Source: JAFDVL01 sp031409955 (GTDB lineage Bacteria > Acidobacteriota > Blastocatellia > RBC074). From it: DNA of 54,897 bases. Position 1 is the first letter of the stretch; the number at the start of each line of letters is the position of its first letter. The position numbers were made by a program, and so were the translations under genes. The notes beneath the pieces were generated by a model. That model worked only from the letters and a program-made list of their open reading frames with translations. It did not search any database and was not told where the DNA came from. This document shows positions 25,159 to 33,033 of this stretch, piece by piece. The stretch covers positions 1-54,897 of the forward strand of contig JANNYF010000019.1 in the NCBI GenBank assembly GCA_031409955.1, written 5' to 3'.

Positions 25159-26445
25159 ATGAAACGAAACCTGACGTTACTGGTTCTGATGACTACATTG
25201 CTGAGCTGCGCCGCAATTGCGGATGCTGCGCGCGACGCGCAACTTGCCAAAGCTGCTGAAGCCCTACGTGCCAAGCTGATCGAAACGCGCCGCCATTTGC
25301 ATCAGCACCCGGAGCTTTCCAACCGCGAAGAAAAAACCGCGCAGTACATCGCCGAAAAACTCCGCGCCCTGGGCTTTGATGAAGTCAAAACAGGTGTCGG
25401 CAAATACGGTGTCGTCGGCCTGCTGAAAGGCGCTAAGCCTGGCCCCGTCGTAGCCGTCCGCGCCGATATGGATGCGCTGCCGATTCTGGAAACGCTCGAC
25501 GTGCCGTACAAATCACAGAATCCCGGCGTCAAGCACGCATGCGGTCACGATGTTCACATGACCGTCCAGCTTGGCGTGGCCGAAATCCTGAGCAAGCATC
25601 GCAACCTCATCAACGGCACGATCAAATTCATTTTTCAGCCGGCGGAAGAAGGGCCGCCCACGGGCGAAAACGGCGGCGCGAAAATGATGATTGATGAAGG
25701 TGCGCTGGAAAATCCGAAGCCGTCCGCGATCTTTGGCTTGCACGTCATGCCCAATATCGAAGTCGGTCAAATCGGCTACAACGTCGGCGCGGCGATGGCT
25801 TCGGCGGATCGCATTTACATCACGATTCGCGGCAAAAAAGTCCACGGCGCATATCCGCACGACGGCATTGATGCCATTGTTGTAGCCGCCGAATGCGTGA
25901 CCGCGCTGCAATCCATTCGCAGCCGTCGCATCAATACGCAAGACCCGCTGGTCATCACGATTGGCAGCTTTCAGGGCGGCAATCGCTTCAATATCATCGC
26001 CGACGAAGTGAAGATGGAAGGCACGATGCGCACCCTGAGCGAAGACGCGCGGACAAAAGCCAAAGCGATGATTGACCAAACGCTGAAAGGCATCACGTCG
26101 GCTTACGGAGCGACGTATGAGCTATCAATCCCCCCGTCAAATAACCCTGTGACGTACAACGATCCGAAATTAGCGCTGGCCACCTTGCCGACGATGCAGC
26201 GCATTCTCGGCGAAAAAAATCTGATCGAACCGAAACCGCAAATGGGCGCCGAAGATTTCTCGCTCTATCAAAACGTGATCCCCGGCTTCTTTTATTTCCT
26301 CGGCGTCGGTAACACGGCGAAAGGCATCACCGCGATGGTTCACACGCCGGAATTCGATGTGGACGAAGAGGCGTTGGTGATTGGGGTGAACGTGATGTCG
26401 AACGTGCTGCTGGATTATTTGGATCGGAATGTGAAGCTGAATTGA
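25159..26445 (+). CDS. Secreted M20 family amidohydrolase
   Basis: The 428-residue protein starts with a signal peptide (KRNLTLLVLMTTLLSCAAIA). It is an M20D-type metallo-amidohydrolase (hippurate/IAA-amino-acid hydrolase-like). Conserved parts are HLHQHPELSNREEKTA, the metal site ACGHDVHMT with Cys128 and His130, FQPAEEGP with the catalytic Glu163, FGLHVMPN, and the late MGAEDFSLY. It should cleave N-acyl amino acids or small peptides in the periplasm using two zinc ions. The ATG at 25159 is chosen because AAAGGA lies 8 bases upstream; an earlier in-frame ATG at 25150 overlaps that Shine-Dalgarno site. No linked transporter. Confidence 0.9.
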   Translation: MKRNLTLLVLMTTLLSCAAIADAARDAQLAKAAEALRAKLIETRRHLHQHPELSNREEKTAQYIAEKLRALGFDEVKTGVGKYGVVGLLKGAKPGPVVAVRADMDALPILETLDVPYKSQNPGVKHACGHDVHMTVQLGVAEILSKHRNLINGTIKFIFQPAEEGPPTGENGGAKMMIDEGALENPKPSAIFGLHVMPNIEVGQIGYNVGAAMASADRIYITIRGKKVHGAYPHDGIDAIVVAAECVTALQSIRSRRINTQDPLVITIGSFQGGNRFNIIADEVKMEGTMRTLSEDARTKAKAMIDQTLKGITSAYGATYELSIPPSNNPVTYNDPKLALATLPTMQRILGEKNLIEPKPQMGAEDFSLYQNVIPGFFYFLGVGNTAKGITAMVHTPEFDVDEEALVIGVNVMSNVLLDYLDRNVKLN

Positions 26446-26481
26446 TAGCGGAAAAAGAAGTGAAACGAGGATGTAACTAGC

Positions 26482-26675
26482 CAGCCTCTTCGTCGCAGCG
26501 CGACGCCTGAATTTAGCCGTGGATTTCAATCCACGGTGAGCAAAATATGGCTTCCGCGTCGCGGTTGCGGCGGGTGAATTCAGGCGTCGCTAACGCGACG
26601 CGGGTCTCTCTCTCGAACCACCGTGGGTTGAAACCCACGTCAAAAATCAGCCGCCGCTATGCGGCGAAGAGGCTG
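26482..26675. repeat. Compound palindromic intergenic element
   Basis: The outer arms CAGCCTCTTCGTCGC (26482-26496) and GCGGCGAAGAGGCTG (26661-26675) are inverted with one mismatch. Inside are a hairpin CCGTGGATTTCAATCCACGG near 26517-26536, a second hairpin CGTGGGTTGAAACCCACG near 26623-26640, and the inverted words GCGACGCCTGAATT / GAATTCAGGCGTCGC. The whole 194-bp stretch can fold on itself and resembles a non-autonomous MITE-like element. It lies just before the ATPase gene at 26698. Confidence 0.6.
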
Positions 26676-26697
26676 ACCAGTTACACGAGGATTAAGT

Positions 26698-27882
26698 ATG
26701 CAAGGCAAAAGAATTATTCAAAGCCTAAGATTAAGTAACTTCCTTTCTTTTGGGAGGCAGGAACAAGAAATCGAGCTACAACCGCTTAATGTATTGATCG
26801 GCCCGAACGCATCTGGCAAATCAAACTTCATTGAAGCCTTTCGCATTCTGAATGCAGCACCTGAAGATGTTGGGAAACCCATACGGGAGGGCGGCGGAAT
26901 CAGTGAATATTTATGGAAAGGAATTCTATCTCAATCTCAGTCATACCTTGCTATTCAGGTAATAGTTAATTGGGAATCAGTTGGTCTTCCTTTGGACTAT
27001 AGTTTAGCGATTAGAGGCGATCACTCACATTTTGAGTTAATGGCTGAGATTATAAGGTTGTCCAAGCAGGACGAATGGCTCTACAGCAAGCTTAATAAAG
27101 GTCGGGGAGTGCTTTTCTCAAAGCCAGCAACAATTTCAGACTCCCCTGGCTCATCTGTAGAAACTGAAATTAATGTTAATAGTGAGCGCTCAATTCTGAG
27201 TCAATTCAAAGACCCTAATAGATTTCCCGAATTCACACATCTGCAAAATGTATTCTCAGCAATTCATTTTTATACGGGTTGGAATTTGGGACGTTATGGC
27301 GCGTTACGATACCCACAAAAAGCTGACCTCCCTTCAACTACACTTCTTGAAGATGGAGGTAATTTGGGGCTAGTCTTAATCAATAAGCCCGCGAGTTTAC
27401 GGCAGCAAATTACCGAACGACTCAAAGCTGTTTTGCCTACGGTTGAAGAAATATTTCCAAAGGTCGAAGGTGGCACGGTTCCACTCTACATTCGTGAAAA
27501 AGGCTTTAGTACACCAACTCCGGCAGCGCGGCTTTCAGAAGGGACATTGCGCTACTTATGCTTGCTGACGCTGCTGCTTGATCCAACGCCACCTCCAATC
27601 ATTTGCCTTGAAGAACCAGAAGCGGGTTTGCATCCACACGTGGTTTCGCAAATTGCAGAACTACTGATTGACGCTTCGCAACGCACCCAACTCATCGTGA
27701 CGACACATTCCGACGCGTTGATTTCCGGCCTTACCGATTGCCCGGAAGCAATTATTATTTGCGAGCGCGATGATGAAGGAACAAAACTGCGGCGGCTTGA
27801 GGCGGCGCAAATTAAGCCGTGGCTGGATCGTTATGCCATCGGTGATCTGTGGCGCATGGGAGAAATTGGGGGCGTGCGCTGA
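26698..27882 (+). CDS. AAA_21/OLD-like ATPase
   Basis: The 394-residue protein has the ABC/SMC-type ATPase fold. Walker A is IGPNASGKSN (about residues 34-43). The signature-like region is LSEGTLRYLCLLTLLLDP. Walker B is PPPIICLEEPEAGLHPHV (two Glu after the strand). The H-loop is LIVTTHSDALISGL. A coiled-coil/insert lies between residues 60 and 250. It belongs with OLD/RecF-like AAA_21 proteins of phage defence and repair. Here the nuclease-like part is a separate protein encoded immediately downstream (1-base overlap), so the two likely act as a complex. GAGG lies 7 bases before the ATG. Confidence 0.8.
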   Translation: MQGKRIIQSLRLSNFLSFGRQEQEIELQPLNVLIGPNASGKSNFIEAFRILNAAPEDVGKPIREGGGISEYLWKGILSQSQSYLAIQVIVNWESVGLPLDYSLAIRGDHSHFELMAEIIRLSKQDEWLYSKLNKGRGVLFSKPATISDSPGSSVETEINVNSERSILSQFKDPNRFPEFTHLQNVFSAIHFYTGWNLGRYGALRYPQKADLPSTTLLEDGGNLGLVLINKPASLRQQITERLKAVLPTVEEIFPKVEGGTVPLYIREKGFSTPTPAARLSEGTLRYLCLLTLLLDPTPPPIICLEEPEAGLHPHVVSQIAELLIDASQRTQLIVTTHSDALISGLTDCPEAIIICERDDEGTKLRRLEAAQIKPWLDRYAIGDLWRMGEIGGVR

Positions 27883-28493
27883 TGCAAGAGATTCGGATTT
27901 ATTGTGAAGGTGGCGGCGATGGCCCCAACACCAAAGACCCGTTTCGGGAAGGGATGCGAAAGTTTCTCAATGAGCTTTATGAAGTCGCCCGCGAAAAGCG
28001 TATCCGTTTCAATTTGATTATTTGTGGTGGTCGAACTTCGGCGTATGAGAATTTCAAAACGGCGCTGCAAACCCATCCACAGGCCATCAACATTTTGTTG
28101 GTTGATGCCGAAGCTCCTGTCACCAAAACGCCTTGGGAACATTTGAAGCAGCGTGATGATTGGGATGATTTGGGTTGTAGCGATGACCAATGCCACTTGA
28201 TGGTGCAGGTGATGGAAGCGTGGTTTATGGCTGATCCCGATGCGCTCAAAACTTTTTACGGGCAAGGATTCAAGGCCAACGCCTTGCCCAAACACGCTGA
28301 TGTCGAGCAGATTAGCAAAGACACTCTGACAAAATCATTCAAGAAGGCAATTTGGGATACGAATAAGCGTGAGTACCAGAAAATTCAGCACGGCGCGAAA
28401 TTGCTAGGTCTGATTACACCTCTGAAAGTTCGACAAAAATCCCGACATTGTGATCGGTTATTCACAACCCTTTCATCGTTAATGGGATCATGA
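27882..28493 (+). CDS. DUF4276 family protein (putative Toprim-like partner)
   Basis: The 203-residue protein begins MQEIRIYCEGGGDGPNTK. The EGGGD-type start, LLVDAEAP (about residue 72) and VMEAWFMADPDALKTFYG (about residue 108) match the DUF4276 family. The Glu-Gly start and later acidic strand resemble a Toprim-type metal site; nuclease function is an inference. DUF4276 genes are commonly next to AAA_15/21 ATPase genes, as here. The start ATG overlaps the ATPase stop (TGATG), and its own stop overlaps the sigma-factor start (ATGA), so all three genes are translationally coupled. Confidence 0.75.
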   Translation: MQEIRIYCEGGGDGPNTKDPFREGMRKFLNELYEVAREKRIRFNLIICGGRTSAYENFKTALQTHPQAINILLVDAEAPVTKTPWEHLKQRDDWDDLGCSDDQCHLMVQVMEAWFMADPDALKTFYGQGFKANALPKHADVEQISKDTLTKSFKKAIWDTNKREYQKIQHGAKLLGLITPLKVRQKSRHCDRLFTTLSSLMGS

Positions 28494-29071
28494 ATCCATC
28501 ACTACCGAACGTGACACAACTCTTGGTCAATTGGAACAACGGCGATCCGTCCGCGCTCAATCAACTGCTGCCGCTGGTCAATGACGAACTGCGACGGCTC
28601 GCGCGCAATTATCTGCGCCGCGAGAATCCCGGTCATACGTTGCAACCAACCGCGCTGGTCAACGAAGCCTACTTGCGGCTGATAGATCAAAGACAAGTCC
28701 AGTGGCAAAACCGCGCCCATTTCTTCGGCATTGCAGCCCAATTGATGCGGCGCATTTTGGTAGATCACGCCCGCCGTCACGCCTACGCCAAACGCGGCGG
28801 CGGGGCGATTCAGGTTTCATTTGACGAAGGCATGGCTGTGACCGAAGCGAAGGCGGCAGAATTATTGGCAGTGCATGAAGCATTGGAGAAGTTGACCGCG
28901 ATGGACGCGCGCAAAGGTCACATTGTCGAGTTGCGATTCTTTGGCGGCTTGAGCCTGGAAGAAGTTGCCGAAGTGATGTCTATCTCTTCGCCCACTGTGC
29001 AACGCGAATGGCGCGCGGCGAAAGCGTGGCTGCACCGCATCTTGACCGAGGGCAACAGCGATGACGCCTGA
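28490..29071 (+). CDS. RNA polymerase ECF sigma factor
   Basis: The 193-residue protein matches the ECF subfamily common in Acidobacteriota and Planctomycetes (TIGR02999/Sigma70_ECF type). Region 2 runs LLPLVNDELRRLARNYLRRE, GHTLQPTALVNEAYLRLI and FFGIAAQLMRRILVDHARRH. Region 4 is HIVELRFFGGLSLEEVAEVM followed by the recognition helix SSPTVQREWRAAKAWL. Such sigmas usually pair with a downstream Ser/Thr kinase gene, and here the next frame is the N-terminal stump of one. The start ATGA overlaps the preceding DUF4276 stop, an unusual coupling. Confidence 0.9.
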   Translation: MNPSLPNVTQLLVNWNNGDPSALNQLLPLVNDELRRLARNYLRRENPGHTLQPTALVNEAYLRLIDQRQVQWQNRAHFFGIAAQLMRRILVDHARRHAYAKRGGGAIQVSFDEGMAVTEAKAAELLAVHEALEKLTAMDARKGHIVELRFFGGLSLEEVAEVMSISSPTVQREWRAAKAWLHRILTEGNSDDA

Positions 29072-29252
29072 ACGTTGGCAACAAATCGAAACTCTTTATC
29101 ACACGGCGTTGGAGCGCGTGCCGGAAGACTGCACGGCGTTTCTGGCGGAAGCCTGCGCCGCCGCTGCGGGCTTGCGGCATGAGGTCGAAGCGATGTTGCG
29201 CAGTGCTCCCGTGTTCCTCGTGGTGCCAACGGAAATTGCTTGCATTTCATAG
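29061..29252 (+). pseudogene. Truncated N-terminus of a Ser/Thr kinase-type protein
   Basis: 63 residues start TPERWQQIETLYHTALERVP and contain FLAEACAAAAGLRHEVEAML. This is the N-terminal helical segment found before the kinase domain of many acidobacterial Ser/Thr kinases that follow TIGR02999 sigma factors. The start overlaps the sigma stop by 11 bases, as in intact pairs. The kinase domain is missing: after EAMLRS the sequence turns unrelated, and the BASS transporter begins within 60 bases. The kinase body appears deleted. Alternatively it survives as a short standalone helical peptide. Confidence 0.65.
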
Positions 29253-29260
29253 GTCTCAAT

Positions 29261-30148
29261 ATGCCCAAACAACAACTCATCCTGAGTGCTGTGCTGGCCA
29301 CGATGATGTTTTCCATCGCGCTGGATTTACGGCTCAGCGATTTCCGCGATGTGGCGAAACATCCGTGGCCAATTGTCTGCGGCCTAATTGCGCAATTCGG
29401 CTTGCTGCCAGCAGTGACGTGGTTGGCAACCTTGCTCGTAGACTTGCCGCCGAATGTCGAAGCCGGAATGCTTCTGGTTGCCGCGTGTCCGTGCGGCAGT
29501 CTGTCAAACTTCGTGACGTATTACGGGCGCGGCAACACGGCGTTGTCGTTGAGTATGACGGGTGTGGCGAGCCTGATGGCATTGGTCATGACGCCGTTCA
29601 ATTTTAGTTGGACAGTGGCGACGAATCCGGCGACGGCGGCTTGGCTGAAGAGCATTGCCGTAGACCCGAATGCCATTTGGATCAGCTTGATTTTTATCCT
29701 CGGCATTCCATTGGGGATGGGATTGTTGAGCCAACGGGTGTGGCCGAAGCTGACGGAAATCATCAAAAAGCCGCTGGCAATGTTTGGCGTGGGCGCGTTG
29801 TTGTTGTTCATTGTCGCCGCCGTCATCAAAGACCGAAATCTGTTGTTCCAGAACCTCGCGTATTATCTGGTGATTGTCGTGTTGCACAACGCGCTCGGTT
29901 TGTTTTTGGGCTGGGGCGCGGCGTGGGTTGCGAGAGTCAGCGAATTTGATCGGCGGGCGATTACAGTGGAAGTTGGCATGCAGAATTCAGCGCTCGCCAT
30001 CGGCATCATCGGTGCGCAATTTAATGCGGACTTCGGGATGCTAATGATTGCGAGTCTGTGGGGCATCTGGCATATTGTGTCGGGCTTCACGCTGGCAATG
30101 CTGTGGCGGTCGCGTCCAGTTGCGAAGCTGGCAGAAGCGCAAGTCTAA
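29261..30148 (+). CDS. Bile acid:sodium symporter (BASS/SBF) family transporter
   Basis: A 295-residue polytopic membrane protein of the BASS/SBF fold. Features are LILSAVLATMMFSIALDLRL, the crossing region AACPCGSLSNFVTYYGRGNT, LSMTGVASLMALVMTPFNF, and VEVGMQNSALAIGI before the last helices. These match the sodium-coupled organic-anion importers. The substrate is unknown: the family covers bile acids, pyruvate, pantothenate and other acids. The ATG at 29261 is preferred to a TTG at 29240, though the upstream region is the disturbed kinase stump, so the original N-terminus may be altered. The thioredoxin-fold gene follows 15 bases downstream and is probably co-transcribed. Confidence 0.82.
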   Translation: MPKQQLILSAVLATMMFSIALDLRLSDFRDVAKHPWPIVCGLIAQFGLLPAVTWLATLLVDLPPNVEAGMLLVAACPCGSLSNFVTYYGRGNTALSLSMTGVASLMALVMTPFNFSWTVATNPATAAWLKSIAVDPNAIWISLIFILGIPLGMGLLSQRVWPKLTEIIKKPLAMFGVGALLLFIVAAVIKDRNLLFQNLAYYLVIVVLHNALGLFLGWGAAWVARVSEFDRRAITVEVGMQNSALAIGIIGAQFNADFGMLMIASLWGIWHIVSGFTLAMLWRSRPVAKLAEAQV

Positions 30149-30163
30149 ATAAGGAGAATCACG

Positions 30164-31321
30164 ATGAAAAGTTGGATGTATGCAATGCTGGTCGGGCTGT
30201 TGTTTGCCCTCAGCATTCAAGCGACAGAAACAAACAAAGCCGTTGTCGTTTATGACGACAAGGCGACGGAGGTTGGTGCGGCGAAGTTGTCGCCCGCCAA
30301 GCCGAACGATTTATGGATCACGTTGGCAGACCTGAAAACGGCGACGGGCTTTGCCAACAAGCCGCAGGGCGTGTGCCGCGATGAACTCTGCTTCCCGTTG
30401 CCGAAAAAACGGCGCGCGGAGTTTTTGCAAACCCAAAGCAAAATGACTTGGTTCAACTTGACGGAGTTTGCGCGCCTGCTGAAACAACCCGTTGCGCAGG
30501 ATGCCGAACACGCGACGTGGTATTTCGGATTGCGCCCAGAAGTGCAAAACAGCTACACAAACAACTTCAAAGCGCCGAATTTCACGTTGCCAGATAAGAA
30601 TGGCAAGCTGCATTCGCTGTCGGATTTTCGCGGCAAGAAAGTGCTGATCGTGACGTGGGCTTCGTGGTGAGGCTGTCGCGGTGATCTGTCAGGATGGCAG
30701 ACAATTTACAGCGAATTGAAGAATCAGAATTTTGAAATCATTTCCATCGCCGAAGATACGGGCGGCGTCAAAGCTGCCGCTCCCTGGATCGAAGCCGGCA
30801 AGGTTGAATACACGGTCTTAGTTGACAAGCAACACGTCGTGACGCGCCTCTACAACATGGTCAACGTGCCGACTGCTGTTTGGATCAATGAACAAGGGCG
30901 CATCGTGCGTCCGAACGAAGTCGCTTACTCCAACAACAAAGGCATGAGCGTGACGAAAGTTGATACCGAACCGTGGATCAACGGTTTACGCGATTGGGTC
31001 AAGAACGGCGAGAAGAGCGCATTTGCGATGAGCGAAGCCGAGTTGCGCGAACGTGTGAAGCCACAGAATCCTGATTGGGCGCTGGCGTCGGCGGAATTTG
31101 GTTTGGCCGAATATCTGTATCAAGCCGGACAAGGCGAAGCGGCGATTCCACATTACAAAGAAGCGCAACGGCTGAACCCGGAAAGCTGGAACTTCAAACG
31201 GCAGGCGTGGGCGTTGTCGAGTTCCAAAGACAAATATGGAACGACGTTTACGGATGAAGTGAAGAAGTTGAATGGCAAGCCGTACTACGAACCACATCGG
31301 TTGCCACCCGTCAAAAAGTAA
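30164..31321 (+). CDS. Probable selenoprotein: thioredoxin-fold redoxin with in-frame TGA
   Basis: Two adjacent frames, 30164-30670 and 30716-31321, are the same frame joined through TGA 30668-30670. Read through, they give one 385-residue protein: a signal-anchor-like N-terminus (SWMYAMLVGLLFALSIQATE), about 110 residues of unknown domain containing GVCRDELCFPLP, then a redoxin domain (FTLPDKNGKLHSLSDFRGKK, then VLIVTWASW-[TGA]-GCRGDL). After TGA comes GWQTIYSELKNQNFEIISIA, then NVPTAVWINEQGRIVRPNEV, and a C-terminal helical tail. In redoxins WASW is followed by Cys, so TGA (codon 169) replaces the redox Cys and leaves a U-G-C motif. A hairpin fitting bacterial SECIS rules follows (listed separately). 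AAGGAG precedes the ATG. The alternative is a nonsense mutation or sequencing error. Confidence 0.7.
30668..30703 (+). promoter_or_regulatory. SECIS-like hairpin behind the in-frame TGA
   Basis: Downstream of TGA 30668-30670, TCTGTC (30685-30690) pairs with GGCAGA (30696-30701) around a five-base loop AGGAT. With one bulged A (30684) the stem extends by two pairs (30682-30683 with 30702-30703). The loop begins 20 bases after the TGA and has G as second and third base. This agrees with the described bacterial SECIS consensus (G among the first loop bases, loop about 16-37 bases from UGA) and recalls the AGGUCU loop of E. coli fdhF. Pairing was done by eye. Confidence 0.6.
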
Positions 31322-31350
31322 TTGGAAGCAGCACTCGCAAGGCAAAGGGG

Positions 31351-31429
31351 CAATGGCATTGACTTAAGGAATGTCCGACAGTCGTGCGGCTTAAAATTGA
31401 AAGACTTCGACAAACTGAAGTTTATCGAA
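31351..31429 (+). repeat. Truncated copy of a dispersed MITE-like element
   Basis: It begins CAATGGCATTGACTTAAGGA and continues with ATGTCCGACA and the hairpin TTCGACAAACT-GA-AGTTTATCGAA (31406-31429). This is the same order of parts as the full element at 42071-42402. The right terminal repeat is absent; the lipase gene ends at 31452 on the other strand. It is therefore a left-end fragment. Confidence 0.6.
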
Positions 31430-31451
31430 ACTTCAAACGCTTCACGCGGAG

Positions 31452-32954
31452 CTAAAAACGATTGCCCAGTAACACGGTCAGAAGATTATTTTGCAAGGTC
31501 GGATTGAGCGGCAAATCGCCATGCCCTTCACAATGAAAGATCGCTTGTTCGGGGCGGGGAAGGATTGACGCCAAGCCCTGTCCCGTATGCAGCAGGCCGA
31601 ACAAACTGCGGCGCGTTACACGGCTGTCGCCCGGCGCAAACATCAACTCGGCAGCGCGTCGCCGAAGCTCGCCTTTGCCTAACGCGCGACTGATGCGAAA
31701 CACCGTCTGGAGCTGCCCTTTGATGTTGCCGACAATCGCGGCTTCTAACGTGGGTTCGCAATCACCACCGAACAAATAAAAGCGCAAGGTTGGCGGCGGT
31801 GTGCTGGCAGCATCCAAGGCGCGATGGAATTTGACGGCGCGGGCTAACGCGGCTTTCAAAAACGGCTCACGCGCGGCAATCATTCGTTCGCGCGTGGCTT
31901 CCAATTCGCCCCATTGTGTTTCGGCGTCAGGCGTCTTTTTCTTCTTCAGCTTTTTGCGAGTCTGCTCGAATTTCTTTTGCTCTTCCGTCTTGAATCCAGA
32001 ATCGAACGCGATTGACCAACCGTATTTTTGCCATGTGGCGGCATCGTAAATATCCAGCCGCAGCAGGTTCAGCTTTTCATCGTAAAACTGCGCATAGCCG
32101 GAATGCGGCAGCAGTTGATACGCCGAGGGTGTCGTGAACACTGCGTCATTGTCCAAGGCGTCTAGCAGTCGCAGTTGTGGCCAATTCGTTCCCAAGACGG
32201 AATAGCCGTTGAGCAAAGTGCTGAGCGCATCCATCGAACCGGAATTCGGTGTGCCGAACATCATCAAGCGGGCAAAATGCTGCGCGCCAGCCCAGTCGGG
32301 TTTCGGCTCGCTGGCCTCCAGCACATCCTGATCGCCATACATTGCAGCGTAGCGCGCCACGAGGCCGCCCATCGAATGCGCGATGATGTCAAAGCGTAAA
32401 TTTGGGCGCTTGAGCATCTGTTTGAGCTGGGTGATTTTTTGCATGAACAGGCGCGCCGATTCGACATTGTCGCGCCGCCAATCGTACGCAAACACGTAAT
32501 AAGTGTCCCGGTCGCCATCGCTCGCCGGGTTATCAATGCTGCCGCGTTGGTAGCCGCCGGATTGTTCAAGCGCGGTGAGCAGGGAATCGTAAAAACTGAT
32601 TTCGGGTGTCAGCCGAAAGAATTTCGCGCGATCCACAATTTCCGTTGCAATTAGGTCGTCGCGGTTTTCGGCGAAGTTTGGTGACGTAATGGGCAAGGCT
32701 AACAACTGGCGGTTCGTGCCGGTCAGTTTCGGCCAGGCGACCTCGCCCGTTTTGCTGTTGACGAGGCGGGAACCAAGCACGCCGGGGATGACAATGATCG
32801 GATTCTTGCCAGTCGAGCGCGGCATTTCGGAGGCAGTGTAGATGCGTGGCAAATTGGGCTTGCCGGATTTCAAGATGGGGCAAGCGCTGGTCAATAAACA
32901 AAGCAGCGGAAGCAATAGCCACTTCGTGCGATTAATACAGCTCATATCGTGCAT
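31452..32954 (-). CDS. LCAT/lipase-like lipoprotein
   Basis: A 500-residue protein with a lipoprotein signal (KWLLLPLLCLLTSAC, lipobox Cys at about residue 25) and an alpha/beta-hydrolase domain of the lecithin:cholesterol acyltransferase family. NPIIVIPGVLGSRLVNSKTG is the typical N-terminal strand and oxyanion region. FDIIAHSMGGLVARYAAMYG carries the nucleophile Ser in H-S-M-G-G. MFGTPNSGSMDAL is the conserved 'GTPxxGS' motif. It likely cleaves or transfers acyl groups of lipids at the membrane surface. The start could be 32954 or the Met three codons later; no good Shine-Dalgarno sequence helps. A Lys/Glu-rich coiled coil lies near residues 320-370. It is divergent from the SanA-like gene. 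Confidence 0.8.
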   Translation of the reverse strand: MHDMSCINRTKWLLLPLLCLLTSACPILKSGKPNLPRIYTASEMPRSTGKNPIIVIPGVLGSRLVNSKTGEVAWPKLTGTNRQLLALPITSPNFAENRDDLIATEIVDRAKFFRLTPEISFYDSLLTALEQSGGYQRGSIDNPASDGDRDTYYVFAYDWRRDNVESARLFMQKITQLKQMLKRPNLRFDIIAHSMGGLVARYAAMYGDQDVLEASEPKPDWAGAQHFARLMMFGTPNSGSMDALSTLLNGYSVLGTNWPQLRLLDALDNDAVFTTPSAYQLLPHSGYAQFYDEKLNLLRLDIYDAATWQKYGWSIAFDSGFKTEEQKKFEQTRKKLKKKKTPDAETQWGELEATRERMIAAREPFLKAALARAVKFHRALDAASTPPPTLRFYLFGGDCEPTLEAAIVGNIKGQLQTVFRISRALGKGELRRRAAELMFAPGDSRVTRRSLFGLLHTGQGLASILPRPEQAIFHCEGHGDLPLNPTLQNNLLTVLLGNRF

Positions 32955-33033
32955 GGAAATCTTGACTTACATTTCAGAGCGTAGTGTTATATCTGCGTTT
33001 GCTCGTGTTAATAATAATTTCTTTGCCCTTGAG

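Noticed and set aside
30716..31321. A separate downstream gene starting at 30716
   Set aside because: No ribosome-binding site, the frame is the same as the upstream gene, and it begins inside the thioredoxin fold right after the redox motif.
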